A stretch of 64,000 bases of DNA from Saprospiraceae bacterium (GTDB taxonomy: Bacteria; Bacteroidota; Bacteroidia; Chitinophagales; Saprospiraceae): NCBI GenBank assembly GCA_026129545.1, contig JAHCHX010000001.1, forward strand, positions 3,606,984 to 3,670,983, read 5' to 3'. Position 1 is the first letter of the stretch; each line of letters begins with the position of its first letter. Position numbers and translations under genes: made by a program. Positions 1 to 7,943 of the stretch are shown one piece after another. The notes beneath the pieces were generated by a model, which worked only from the letters and a program-made list of their open reading frames with translations, had not been told where the DNA came from and did no database searches.

Positions 1-813
1 AAGCTGATGAAACAGCTCTACGAGCCATTTGTCCGTCAAGGCAACCCCATCTTCTTCATGGATGAACGCTCTGCGGAAATGACCAAATACGCCGCCAACG
101 CTTACCTCGCCACGCGCATTTCCTTCATGAACGAAATCGCCAACCTCTGCGAAAAGGTGGGGGCCAACGTGGACCAAGTGCGCATCGGGATGGGTAGCGA
201 CAGCCGCATCGGCAAGCGATTCCTCTTCCCGGGCATTGGCTATGGAGGCTCTTGTTTCCCAAAAGATGTGCAGGCGCTGGCCAAAACAGCAAGCGTACAC
301 GCATACGATTTTAAAATTTTGAAATCGGTGATGAAGGTCAACACCATTCAAAAAGGGGTTTTGACGAAGAAAATTCGCAAGTTTTTCAAAAATGACCTCG
401 CCGGGAAAACCTTCGCGGTATGGGGGCTCGCTTTCAAGCCCAACACCGACGACATCCGCGAGGCACCTGCCCTTGTCATCATGGATGAGTTGCTGAACGC
501 AGGCGCGAAAGTGCGCACATTCGACCCAGAGGCTATGGACAATGTGAGAGCGATTTACGGCGACCGCATCCAATTCTGCGACAATATGTACGACGCGCTC
601 ATGGGGGCCGACTGCCTATGCATCATGACGGAATGGCAAGAGTTTCGCAGCCCCGATTTCGAGCGCATGAAGGCGATGCTCCACGAGCCTATCATCTTCG
701 ATGGCCGCAATGTGTACGATTTGGAGCAGATGAAATCGCTCGGCTTCCAGTATCTAAGCATTGGCCGCCCGAAAGTGAAAAGCAAAAAACGGGTGGCCGC
801 ATTGGCAGATTGA
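1..813 (+). CDS. ugd: UDP-glucose 6-dehydrogenase, C-terminal part (5' end outside window)
   Basis: Oxidises UDP-glucose to UDP-glucuronate with NAD+ for exopolysaccharide or envelope sugars. The frame is open from base 1, so only about 270 C-terminal residues of a usual ~440 are present and the NAD-binding Rossmann part lies upstream. The active-site motif GYGGSCFPKD is at window residues ~81-90, with the catalytic Cys at codon 253-255. The C-terminal UDP-binding domain carries FKPNTDDIREAP near residue 145. The frame ends in TGA at 811-813. The family call is secure; UDP-glucose versus another UDP-sugar as substrate is inferred from closeness to the Ugd family. Confidence 0.93.
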   Translation, partial: KLMKQLYEPFVRQGNPIFFMDERSAEMTKYAANAYLATRISFMNEIANLCEKVGANVDQVRIGMGSDSRIGKRFLFPGIGYGGSCFPKDVQALAKTASVHAYDFKILKSVMKVNTIQKGVLTKKIRKFFKNDLAGKTFAVWGLAFKPNTDDIREAPALVIMDELLNAGAKVRTFDPEAMDNVRAIYGDRIQFCDNMYDALMGADCLCIMTEWQEFRSPDFERMKAMLHEPIIFDGRNVYDLEQMKSLGFQYLSIGRPKVKSKKRVAALAD

Positions 814-857
814 TTTAAAGCGCCTGTTTGTTGAACGTTTCCAATCGAGAGCCAGGC

Positions 858-1715
858 ATGAAACACACACTGTGGTTTCTGTCATTCTTTTTTCTGCTCT
901 TCGCGGGCGACCGCGCGGGGGGGCATTTCCTGCAACGAATGTCGGATGCGAGCCAGTTTCGCTATGCGCGTCTCTACCGAGGCGAGGCCGCCGCCGATGT
1001 GTTGCTTGTGGGCAACTCGCGCGGATTGACTTTTTACCAACCCTACATCGAGGAGGTGACGGGGCTGCGCACCTTCAACCTGAGCTACAACGGCCTCCCC
1101 ATGGATGTGGCCAAAGTGTTGGTGCTCGACTATCTCGACCGTCACCCACCCCCGCGAAAAATGGTGCTCGACATCACTCTCTGCGACCGCGCCAATCCAG
1201 CCCTGACAGCGGGCTTTCTCACATACGCCCATCTCTCACATCGCCTCGACACCCTGCTTCGGCATCAAACACCCAAAGTCTGGCGGGGGGGCAAGTTGTC
1301 GGCATTGTTCAGGCTCAACAACGAGATATTTCAACGGGCGCTCTACTACCGCAACCGCACGGACGCGGATTGGCTGCTCGACCGCACCATAGCACCCGCT
1401 TTGGTGGCAGAGGCCGACAGCGCCTCCCTTCAATTTGACGTACACCCGGCACTCATACAGCACCTAAAAGAAACCGTGGCCGCTGCCCATGCGAAAGGAG
1501 TGGCGATAGAACTCGTCATAAGCCCTTACTTTCCCAATTTGACCGTGCGGAATTTGGACGCGCTGAAAAATGAAATCGAGCAAACCACCCAACTGACTGT
1601 GCGCGATTATCGCCGGGCATTGACCAATCCAAGCGATTTTGGCGACTATGCTCACCCGAATAAAAGGGGCAGCGCGAAATACATTGACTTGTTGAGAGGT
1701 GATGGGGTGCTGTGA
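858..1715 (+). CDS. SGNH/GDSL-like hydrolase-fold protein, exported or membrane-anchored
   Basis: A 285-residue protein with an N-terminal hydrophobic segment (residues ~4-16), so probably exported or anchored by its N-terminus. A GNSRG motif at ~52-56 resembles the nucleophile block of SGNH hydrolases. A C-terminal DYAHPN at ~262 resembles the block V Asp-x-x-His. Similar proteins sit in polysaccharide O-acylation loci, which fits the Ugd gene 45 bp upstream on the same strand. I chose ATG 858 because it is followed directly by a signal-like stretch; an in-frame start at 828 would put ten residues before it. Enzymatic activity is inferred. Confidence 0.6.
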   Translation: MKHTLWFLSFFFLLFAGDRAGGHFLQRMSDASQFRYARLYRGEAAADVLLVGNSRGLTFYQPYIEEVTGLRTFNLSYNGLPMDVAKVLVLDYLDRHPPPRKMVLDITLCDRANPALTAGFLTYAHLSHRLDTLLRHQTPKVWRGGKLSALFRLNNEIFQRALYYRNRTDADWLLDRTIAPALVAEADSASLQFDVHPALIQHLKETVAAAHAKGVAIELVISPYFPNLTVRNLDALKNEIEQTTQLTVRDYRRALTNPSDFGDYAHPNKRGSAKYIDLLRGDGVL

Positions 1716-1770
1716 GACGGATTCAAGTTTCAGATGCCGTTCTCTCACCGGAGATTCAACCATCCTAAAA

Positions 1771-1878
1771 ACTTACACTTCGCGCCGCCAAGTTTTGGGC
1801 GTGGCTAAAAGCGCAATCTGTTCAAAATCAGGGAGAGCAATCATGGTCATTTGACAAATCTTAGTGAATCAAGGTAAA
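1771..1878 (+). repeat. Dispersed ~105-bp intergenic repeat, copy A
   Basis: Non-coding. It starts with TTCGCGCCGCCAAGTTTTGG and continues with TTCAAAATCAGGGAGAGC and AATCAAGG. The same order of blocks is seen on the minus strand at 13327-13430 and, more diverged, at 35463-35563. It lies just downstream of two genes that converge on it. Confidence 0.75.
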
Positions 1879-1899
1879 GCGACGCAAAGCGCACCTACC

Positions 1900-2679
1900 T
1901 TACAGCCGCCAATTCGACACCACGCTCCCATCCTTTTCAAAAAAACGAATCTCCGTGTCCGCGCCATCAAACACCGCGTAGGAGTTGTGATACATCCAGT
2001 CGCCAAGATTGAGGTAGCGGCTCCGGCCATTCTCCAATCGCCAGTCCACCGGCAAATGGCGGTGGCCGAAAATGAAGTAGTCCGGCTCGATGCCCTGACT
2101 GATTTTGCGGTGACAATACTGCAAAAGCCATTCGCGCTCCGCTCCGAGCCAGTCACGCTCGGCCGGCGGGGTGGCGGCACGGCTTTTTTGAGAAGAAAAA
2201 TTGGCCAACCGAGTGCCCAAATCAGGGTGAAACCAACCAAACAGCCACTGGCTCAACGGATGCACGAACACCTTTTTCATTCGCTTGTAGCCTTTGTCGT
2301 TAGGCCCGAGGCCGTCGCCGTGACCAATAAAAAAAGTTTTTCCGTGTATCTCGCGCCGAATCGGCTTTTTGAAAACAGGTATCCCGAACTCCTGCTCAAA
2401 GTAGCCGAACATCCACAAATCGTGATTGCCCGTGAAAGCAAAAATGGGCACGCCTCCATCGCGCAACTCGGCCAATTTGCCAAACAAACGACTGAAACCC
2501 TTAGGAACCACCGTCTTGTATTCGAACCAGAATTCGAACAAATCACCCACCAAGTAAACAGCCTCCGCATCGGGAGCCACCATATCAAGCCAGCGCACCA
2601 TTTGTCGCTCGCGTTCGGCGCTTGTCAGCCGCGCATCCGCGCCCAAGTGAAAATCGGAAGCGAAGAAGGTCTTTTTCAT
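1900..2679 (-). CDS. lpxH: UDP-2,3-diacylglucosamine diphosphatase-like metallophosphoesterase
   Basis: Probably hydrolyses UDP-2,3-diacylglucosamine to lipid X and UMP, the fourth step of lipid A synthesis, at the cytoplasmic membrane face. The 259 residues show the calcineurin-type metal motifs in order: DFHLG (9-13), GDLFEFW (~44), GNHD (~79), GHGDG (~114) and FGHRHLP (~200). The open frame extends upstream to 3144, but that part lies antisense to hldD and shows no protein features, so I start at ATG 2679, where the metal motif follows at once. A TACCTTTG box sits only 5 nt upstream. It is divergent from the heptose epimerase gene, another LPS-type function. Confidence 0.85.
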   Translation of the reverse strand: MKKTFFASDFHLGADARLTSAERERQMVRWLDMVAPDAEAVYLVGDLFEFWFEYKTVVPKGFSRLFGKLAELRDGGVPIFAFTGNHDLWMFGYFEQEFGIPVFKKPIRREIHGKTFFIGHGDGLGPNDKGYKRMKKVFVHPLSQWLFGWFHPDLGTRLANFSSQKSRAATPPAERDWLGAEREWLLQYCHRKISQGIEPDYFIFGHRHLPVDWRLENGRSRYLNLGDWMYHNSYAVFDGADTEIRFFEKDGSVVSNWRL

Positions 2680-2684
2680 CGCGG

Positions 2685-2692
2685 CAAAGGTA
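2685..2692 (-). promoter_or_regulatory. TACCTTTG -7 box before lpxH-like gene
   Basis: An exact match to the Bacteroidota -7 consensus TAnnTTTG, read on the minus strand and ending 5 nt before the ATG at 2679. Transcription would start at or next to the ATG, so the mRNA may be nearly leaderless. I see no clear TTG at the usual -33 distance. Confidence 0.45.
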
Positions 2693-2706
2693 TCTATCTG
2701 AGGCGC

Positions 2707-2714
2707 TACATTTG
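2707..2714 (+). promoter_or_regulatory. TACATTTG -7 box before hldD
   Basis: Matches TAnnTTTG, 43 nt before the hldD ATG at 2758. No convincing -33 TTG is present. It lies 15 bp from the oppositely directed box of the neighbouring gene, making a compact divergent promoter region. Confidence 0.35.
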
Positions 2715-2757
2715 TCCCCGAAAATAACACACGCAAACTCAAAAACACACCAAGCAC

Positions 2758-3756
2758 ATGATAGTAGTAACGGGCGCGGCAGGGTTCATCGGCTCCTGCA
2801 TGGTGAAAAGGCTCAACGACGCGGGGCATTCCGACATATTGGCAGTGGACGATTTTTCGCGCCCCGAAAAAAACCGGAACCTCGAAGGCAAAAAACTTTG
2901 GGGGCAGGTGCATCGCAACAATTTCGTGCGTTGGCTCGAGCGCAACCATGCCGATGTGGACGCGGTGCTGCACCTCGGCGCTCGCACCGACACGACCGAG
3001 ACGGACACCGCCATCTTCGACGAACTCAACCTCGAATACTCCCGCGCCTTGTGGATGCTTTGCGCGGGCTTCCAAACCCCGTTTCTCTATGCCAGCAGCG
3101 CCGCCACTTACGGCTTGGGCGAAATCGGCTATTCCGATGCCCACGCCGTTATTCCCCAGTTAAAACCCCTCAACCCCTACGGCCAATCAAAACAAGACTT
3201 CGATGTGTGGGTGCTGGGCATATCGGATAGAGAAGAAAAGGAAGGCCCCGCCTCCACCCTTTGCCCCCCTGCTTGGGCAGGCTTCAAATTCTTCAACGTG
3301 TACGGCCCCAACGAGTATCACAAAGGCCGCATGGCATCGGTCATATTCCACACCGCCCGGCAAATAAAAGCCACCGGAGGCATGAAACTCTTTCGCTCGC
3401 ACCGTCCCGACTTCAAGGACGGCGAGCAAAGCCGCGACTTCATCTATGTGAAAGACGTGGTGGACGTGTTGCTTTTCTTTTTGGAAAAAAGACCGCCCAA
3501 TGCGATTTACAACCTCGGCACAGGCAAGGCCCGCACCTTCCTCGACTTGGCCACCGGCACCTTCCGCGCCTTGAATCAGGAGCCTAACATCTCCTTCGTT
3601 GACACGCCTGCCGACATCCGCGACACCTATCAGTACTTCACCCAAGCCGAAATGGACAAACTCCGCTCTGCTGGCTACCACGAGCCATTCTATGGCTTGG
3701 AAGAAGGAATCGAAGACTACGTCCAGCGTTATCTGAAAGAGGAAACCATCTATTGA
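2758..3756 (+). CDS. hldD: ADP-L-glycero-D-manno-heptose 6-epimerase
   Basis: Epimerises ADP-D-glycero-D-manno-heptose at C6 to give the heptose donor for LPS core, in the cytosol. The 332 residues form an extended short-chain dehydrogenase: NADP-binding GAAGFIGS at the N-terminus, the SAATYG strand with the catalytic Ser/Thr region at ~112, and the catalytic YGQSK Tyr-x3-Lys at ~141. FNVYGPNEYHKGRMAS is characteristic of the HldD subfamily. Length matches the family. It is divergent from the lpxH-like gene and followed 73 bp later by a Gfo/Idh/MocA gene on the same strand. Confidence 0.88.
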   Translation: MIVVTGAAGFIGSCMVKRLNDAGHSDILAVDDFSRPEKNRNLEGKKLWGQVHRNNFVRWLERNHADVDAVLHLGARTDTTETDTAIFDELNLEYSRALWMLCAGFQTPFLYASSAATYGLGEIGYSDAHAVIPQLKPLNPYGQSKQDFDVWVLGISDREEKEGPASTLCPPAWAGFKFFNVYGPNEYHKGRMASVIFHTARQIKATGGMKLFRSHRPDFKDGEQSRDFIYVKDVVDVLLFFLEKRPPNAIYNLGTGKARTFLDLATGTFRALNQEPNISFVDTPADIRDTYQYFTQAEMDKLRSAGYHEPFYGLEEGIEDYVQRYLKEETIY

Positions 3757-3829
3757 GTGGGGGCTCGACCCTTGCAAACAAAACGCTCCAACGGGCAAAC
3801 AACCCATACGCCGCACAGACAAATCAGCC

Positions 3830-4816
3830 ATGAAAATCCATAATTGGGGCATCATCGGTCTTGGAAAAATCGCTCGCAAATTTGCTGACGACCTAAGGTT
3901 GCTGCCGAATGCCCGCCTTCACGCAGTAGCCTCCACTTCGCTCGAACGCGCTCAAGCCTTCGCCGCCGAATACGACGCGCCGCACGCTTTTGGGCGCTAC
4001 CACGACCTCGTGCATTGCCCCGATTTGGACATCGTCTATGTCGCCACGCCGCACGTTTTGCACTGCGAAAACACACTGCTTTGCTTGGAAAACAACATCC
4101 CCGTTTTGTGCGAAAAACCCTTCGCCATGAATATCGGTGAAGCCCGCCGCATGGTCGCAGCCGCTCGGCAAAATCGCGTCTTTCTCATGGAAGCCCTGTG
4201 GACACGCTTCATTCCGGCGGTCAATCACGCCTTTGAACTCGTGGAAAAAGGCGAAATCGGAGAAGCGCACACGGTCAAGGCAGATTTCGGCTATTGTATG
4301 CCTTTCGACCCAAATTCTCGCGTGTTCAACAAAGCCCTCGGCGGCGGCTCTTTGCTCGACATCGGGATTTACCCTGCCTTGCTCGCGCTTTTTATGTTTG
4401 GAAAACCCGCCGTAGAGGACATCCTCGCCGCCGCCACCTTCACCCAAACCAACGTGGACGAAAGTTGCGCCTTCACTTTTCAATATCCCGGCAAACGCCT
4501 CGCACTTGGCCATTCCACCATCGCTGCCAACACACCCGTGGAGGCTTGGATCCACGGGCGGGAAGGCACGATTCACCTCCATCCGCGCTGGCACCACACC
4601 GACCGGCTCACTGTTTCAAAATACGAAGGCCGCACGGAAGTCAAGCGCGATTTGCATATCCCCTACGAAGGCTGGGGCTACGCTTTCGAGGCGGCTCATG
4701 TGATGCAATGCCTTGAAAACGAAATGCTTGAAAGCGATAAAGTGCCGTTGGACTTTACACTGAATCTGGTGGAGACGCTGGATGCTATCAGAGAAAAGGT
4801 GGGGTTGATTTATTGA
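3830..4816 (+). CDS. Gfo/Idh/MocA-family NAD(P)-dependent oxidoreductase
   Basis: A soluble 328-residue dehydrogenase acting on an unidentified sugar, cyclitol or diol. The N-terminal Rossmann motif GIIGLGKIARKF is at 6-17 and the signature EKPFAMN at ~93, where the Lys belongs to the catalytic centre. A C-terminal alpha/beta domain begins near residue 130, with GGGSLLDIGIYP around 172. The overall pattern resembles the dihydrodiol dehydrogenase subgroup. It follows hldD, so a role in surface-sugar metabolism is possible but unproven. Confidence 0.85.
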   Translation: MKIHNWGIIGLGKIARKFADDLRLLPNARLHAVASTSLERAQAFAAEYDAPHAFGRYHDLVHCPDLDIVYVATPHVLHCENTLLCLENNIPVLCEKPFAMNIGEARRMVAAARQNRVFLMEALWTRFIPAVNHAFELVEKGEIGEAHTVKADFGYCMPFDPNSRVFNKALGGGSLLDIGIYPALLALFMFGKPAVEDILAAATFTQTNVDESCAFTFQYPGKRLALGHSTIAANTPVEAWIHGREGTIHLHPRWHHTDRLTVSKYEGRTEVKRDLHIPYEGWGYAFEAAHVMQCLENEMLESDKVPLDFTLNLVETLDAIREKVGLIY

Positions 4817-4993
4817 GGCCAACCATTTGTATCCATCCACACCACGATTAGCAAACACGGGCAGATGCTTGCAGCGTGACAGGGGGCTTGCTTGTATTTC
4901 TTATTTATCCCTTTGCCTGAGTGCGTCGCCAGGTTCGGCCTGTCGCAAAACCGCCGTTGGCGGCAGAGTTTCTGTCTTTCGTCAAAGTGTCTG

Positions 4994-5431
4994 TTATTTT
5001 TCTCTGCAAGAACATTCGTGGTGCTCGCTAATGTATTTTATTGATTCTATGCAGAGTTCTTTTAAAACTGACAAATTGATGTCGGAAAGTTTTTTCACAT
5101 AGATGCAGGCTTTGCTCATTTTGAACTTGCCAAGGTCGGCTAGCAATAATTTACTTCTCTCAGTATCAGAATAAACGTAGAGTGAAAACGCTGCTTTTCT
5201 TGGGGAAAATCCAAGAACAGGTGCATCGCCTTCATGTCCGCTTGCATACTTGTAATGGTAGTTGCCGAATCCGATAATGGTCGGCCCCCACATTTTAGGC
5301 TCAGAGTCAGACCACTCTTGCATTAACTCCAACAGTCGAAAACTGTCTGCTTTTTTCTGTTCGGTGTCAACGTAAGAATTTACAAAATCCATTACGTCTT
5401 GACCCGTGTAAATTGTCTTTGCTTTTGTCAT
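4994..5431 (-). CDS. DUF1801 (YdhG-like) domain protein
   Basis: A 145-residue cytosolic protein matching the DUF1801/YdhG fold by pattern: an MKKAKTxYTGxDV-type start, a central SEPKMWGPTIIGFGNYHYKY stretch and a C-terminal VLKELCIESIKYI helix. Biochemical function is unknown. I chose ATG 5431 because upstream codons in the frame do not look like protein. Base composition is clearly AT-richer than genes before 4816, which suggests an acquired patch. It lies 74 nt downstream of the DUF2200 gene on the same strand, so the two may be co-transcribed. Confidence 0.8.
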   Translation of the reverse strand: MTKAKTIYTGQDVMDFVNSYVDTEQKKADSFRLLELMQEWSDSEPKMWGPTIIGFGNYHYKYASGHEGDAPVLGFSPRKAAFSLYVYSDTERSKLLLADLGKFKMSKACIYVKKLSDINLSVLKELCIESIKYISEHHECSCREK

Positions 5432-5505
5432 AATTCGGATTTTTATTACTATACTTATCGTGGTGAAGGGCCTTGGCGAAGGGAAAGCCTTCCTCCGCAA
5501 CAAGT

Positions 5506-5868
5506 CTACTGCCTTAAAATTTTTTCCATCTTTTTGCCTTTTGCCAACTCGTCCACTAACTTGTCTAAATACCTCGTTTGTCTTGTTAGTGAGTTTTCAA
5601 TTTCTTCTATCCGATAACCACAAATTACTCCTGTAATTAGTTCTGCTTTGGGGTTGAGTTTTGCGCTCTTAAAAAATGTTTCAAAAGTCACTTTCTCGTC
5701 AATGAGTTTTTGCAATTTTGGAGTGTCAAAACCTGTCAGCCATTCTATGACTTGATGCAATTCTTCAATGGACCTGCCTTTGCTTTCCACTTTTGTAACG
5801 TAGTGCGGATACACAGTCGCAAAAATCATTTTTGCAATTCGCTCATCGTGCTCGGGAGTGGTTTTCAT
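5506..5868 (-). CDS. DUF2200 family protein
   Basis: A 120-residue protein that matches DUF2200 almost end to end: a start with HDERIAKMIFATVYPHYV, then KVESKGRSIEELHQVIEWLTG and a C-terminal helix that reads CGYRIEEIE. Its function is unknown. The frame is open up to 6075, but the upstream part runs through the palindrome region and is low-complexity, so ATG 5868 is preferred. Same strand and same AT-rich composition as the DUF1801 gene. Both families are often carried as single accessory genes. Confidence 0.85.
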   Translation of the reverse strand: MKTTPEHDERIAKMIFATVYPHYVTKVESKGRSIEELHQVIEWLTGFDTPKLQKLIDEKVTFETFFKSAKLNPKAELITGVICGYRIEEIENSLTRQTRYLDKLVDELAKGKKMEKILRQ

Positions 5869-6243
5869 ATCGTTTGTTTTATTTTGCCTGCGAAAAGTCT
5901 GTCGTGTTAGGTGATTTGTGGTTTTTTCGTCTTTTTTTAGTTGTCGTTTTGTTGTCGCTACCAAGGTTTTTTGAGCTTTGTGTTCGCGCGGGTTTCGAAG
6001 CACAAAACTGTCAACCATGCATCCGCCAAAGGCGGAATAGAAACACTGCACTTGATTTATACCTCGCGCCGCCAAGTTTTCAGCATCGTCTAGGGTAACG
6101 TTTACTAAACTTCAAAAGTTTAGTAAACGTGATCTCATCCTTCCAACCATGCTGAAAACTTGGCGGCACGAGGTATAACCACGTCTGCCCTCATTGCGGC
6201 AAACGGTTGTTAGCGGTTCGGGCTTTTTTCCTTAATGTCATTT
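5869..6243. other. 375-bp non-coding gap between the DUF2200 gene and a small membrane protein gene
   Basis: No plausible gene. It holds a small hairpin (TCCGCC/GGCGGA, 6022-6036) and the large nested palindrome at 6058-6177. Confidence 0.6.
6058..6177. repeat. Nested palindrome: 29-bp outer arms and a perfect 15-bp inner hairpin
   Basis: The outer arms are 6058-6086 and 6149-6177 and match as an inverted repeat at 28 of 29 positions. Inside is a second, perfect inverted repeat: ACGTTTACTAAACTT at 6098-6112, a 3-nt loop, and its complement at 6116-6130. The outer arm contains CGCGCCGCCAAGTTTT, the same block that opens the ~105-bp repeats at 1771, 13430 (inverted) and 35463. Confidence 0.85.
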
Positions 6244-6636
6244 TTACCGACAACTGAAGTAGTCAATAAAATATTTGTGCTTAAACAATATCGTCAAGAT
6301 GACTGTGTATGTCACTAACTCTGCAACCATAGCAATATACTTTGTCTGGCTTGTCATAAATCCAAAGGTCTCAATGACGCAGATTGTGAAAAGCATCGTA
6401 TATGCCGCTAGTAGAAACTCGCGGGTTTTGCTCCAGCCTGTAAAATAACCAAGCAAGAACCCTGTCGAGGTAATAATTACAGAGCCCCAATGAATCGGAA
6501 GCAACCATCTTGGAAAGTCAAGGTTGGTATATGGGGGCCAAGGCACTTTTGTAGAAATCAATTCTATCATACCACCTGCTGACCACAGGAAAAGAAAAAT
6601 GTGTATTAACACTAAAAGGTATCCAAAGTATTGCAT
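6244..6636 (-). CDS. Small multi-pass membrane protein, unknown function
   Basis: I do not recognise the family. The 130 residues hold about four hydrophobic helices (around 5-25, 45-65, 73-92 and 98-118) separated by short polar loops, with a basic C-terminus (KHKYFIDYF). Topology is that of a small inner-membrane protein. It is AT-rich like the two genes before it and lies 99 bp from the left end of the first IS66 element, so it belongs to the accessory patch. Confidence 0.55.
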   Translation of the reverse strand: MQYFGYLLVLIHIFLFLWSAGGMIELISTKVPWPPYTNLDFPRWLLPIHWGSVIITSTGFLLGYFTGWSKTREFLLAAYTMLFTICVIETFGFMTSQTKYIAMVAELVTYTVILTILFKHKYFIDYFSCR

Positions 6637-6743
6637 GGTAGGTTGTTTTGTGTATTATAGTCGCTCCAGAGTGGTTGTGAACAAAGCGGTTCATGCGACG
6701 ACAGGCTTGCCGAGTCGCTGAAACTTAAAAGAGATGTAAAAAC

Positions 6744-7850
6744 TTAGCCAGCCTGAAAGACGATAGGATTTCTATCAAAAGCATGAATCAGGTTCTGGAA
6801 AACGTTCATTGAATGTTTGCGAAGGGTTGAGGTGAAGGATTGGATGCGCGCATAGTGCTGCGCACCTTTGAAGGTCTGGAAATTGGTAGCGACCTTCTGC
6901 TTGGTTTTCAGGCAGCGGATGTCGCGCTCGGCCTGATTGTTGGAAAACGGGACGCCTTCGACAAAGGCAAAGGCAAGCCACCTGTCCTGGTGTTCGAGCA
7001 GGCGGTTGGGCAGGTTTCGGCCTTTCGAGTTCTTGGGCTTGCCCCTCTTGCCCTGCTTGGGCGGCGGTTCTTCCCGTTCGGCCAACTGGCAGATATGCCG
7101 GAACTCCCGCTCCCAGCTTTTGCCTGTCGGCCACTATGGCGAGCCGCTTTTGGCTGTCACGATAAAGGTCGAGCAGGAACCGTGCATCTGGGTTGCCCAT
7201 TTGGAGCCGTTTTCCATCAGGTTGGTCAGTTCGCGCAGCAGGTGGGCGCCGCACAGGGCATGTTGGCACTGCTTGAAGCCGAAGTAAGGCTCCCAGCAGT
7301 CGTGCACGGCTCGGTTCTGAAAATCCTTGCGCAGCGAATCCTCGCTCTCCAGCGCCTCCCTGCCCCGTTTTTTATGGACGAACAGGTAGGTGAACCACGC
7401 GGTGGAGGCGACATGAAACCAGTGGAGTTTTTCTCCACCCGCATGCCCGTGGCAAACGCATCAAATGGCACAAACCTCGGAGAGGTCAAACGTTGGTAGA
7501 AACGCCCCATTTTCGCGGTGTGTACGACCCCAGCGGGGTCGAATGTTGGAGACCTCTTTGCTGCGATAGACATTCGACCTCTCCGAGGTCGTGATAATTA
7601 TCACAAAAACACACCATCTCTACCAACATTTGACCTCTCCGAGGTCGGTTGTATTTTGATGCGTTTGCCCTGACCCGCATGCCCGTTTCATCAAAATGAA
7701 CCACATCGGAGGCCAAAACCGCCGTTTTGATTTGCTCCTCAATCGGCTCAAGGGCTTTGTATATGCCAGCGTTGGCCGTCAGGGCGGCGTTCTCGGATTC
7801 CCAATGCCTCCACCTTGGCAAGCAAGGCCATGACCAAATCCTTCAATACC
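6744..7850 (-). pseudogene. IS66-family transposase remnant (copy 1)
   Basis: The C-terminal part reads cleanly (6744-7085) with NNQAERDIRCLKTKQKVATN, containing the catalytic Glu. Upstream pieces in other frames give LHWFHVAST, CWEPYFGF and HFDETGMR, the Asp of the DDE triad being in HFDETG. The gene is interrupted by the insert at 7451-7669 and lacks most of the N-terminal half, so it cannot make an active transposase. Confidence 0.85.
7437..7686. mobile_element. MITE-like insert with 15-bp terminal inverted repeats inside IS66 copy 1
   Basis: The element proper is 7451-7669. Its ends are GGCAAACGCATCAAA (7451-7465) and the exact complement (7655-7669). The target ACCCGCATGCCCGT is present at 7437-7450 and again at 7673-7686, with 3 extra bases (CTG) before the second copy. 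The uninterrupted target can be read in IS66 copy 2 at 8641-8654. The insert has no gene but holds several 15-bp palindromes of the form GACCTCTCCGAGGTC (near 7491, 7583 and 7640) and a related GACCCCAGCGGGGTC near 7535. Confidence 0.75.
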
Positions 7851-7943
7851 GATATGTCATTCGATAACTTCATCAACCAGATTTGCTCGCTAAAACAGTT
7901 TTACATGGACTTGGGTTAGGTGCCTAAGTTTTTACAAAAAATT

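Larger units (their letters stand above)
6736..7935 (-). mobile_element. IS66-family element, copy 1 (internally deleted, with a MITE-like insert)
   Basis: Ends are GTAAAAACTTAG at 6736 and its complement CTAAGTTTTTAC ending at 7935; IS66 elements typically start GTAA. At 1200 bp it is shorter than copy 2. A stretch equivalent to ~8754-9265 of copy 2 (about 510 bp) is missing, with the junction near 7786-7800, and an extra ~220 bp is inserted at 7451-7669. The 8 bp outside each end (AAAGAGAT and AAAAAATT) do not match convincingly. Confidence 0.85.

Noticed and set aside
2680..3144. Long N-terminal extension of the lpxH-like frame on the minus strand
   Set aside because: It lies opposite hldD, shows no protein pattern, and ATG 2679 gives a normal metallophosphoesterase start.
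7480..7660. Repeated GACCTCTCCGAGGTC units as a possible CRISPR array
   Set aside because: The units are palindromes with uneven spacing and no spacer-like unique sequence; they belong to the MITE-like insert.
6728..7943. An 8-bp target duplication of IS66 copy 1
   Set aside because: AAAGAGAT and AAAAAATT match at only five of eight positions, so it is not supported.
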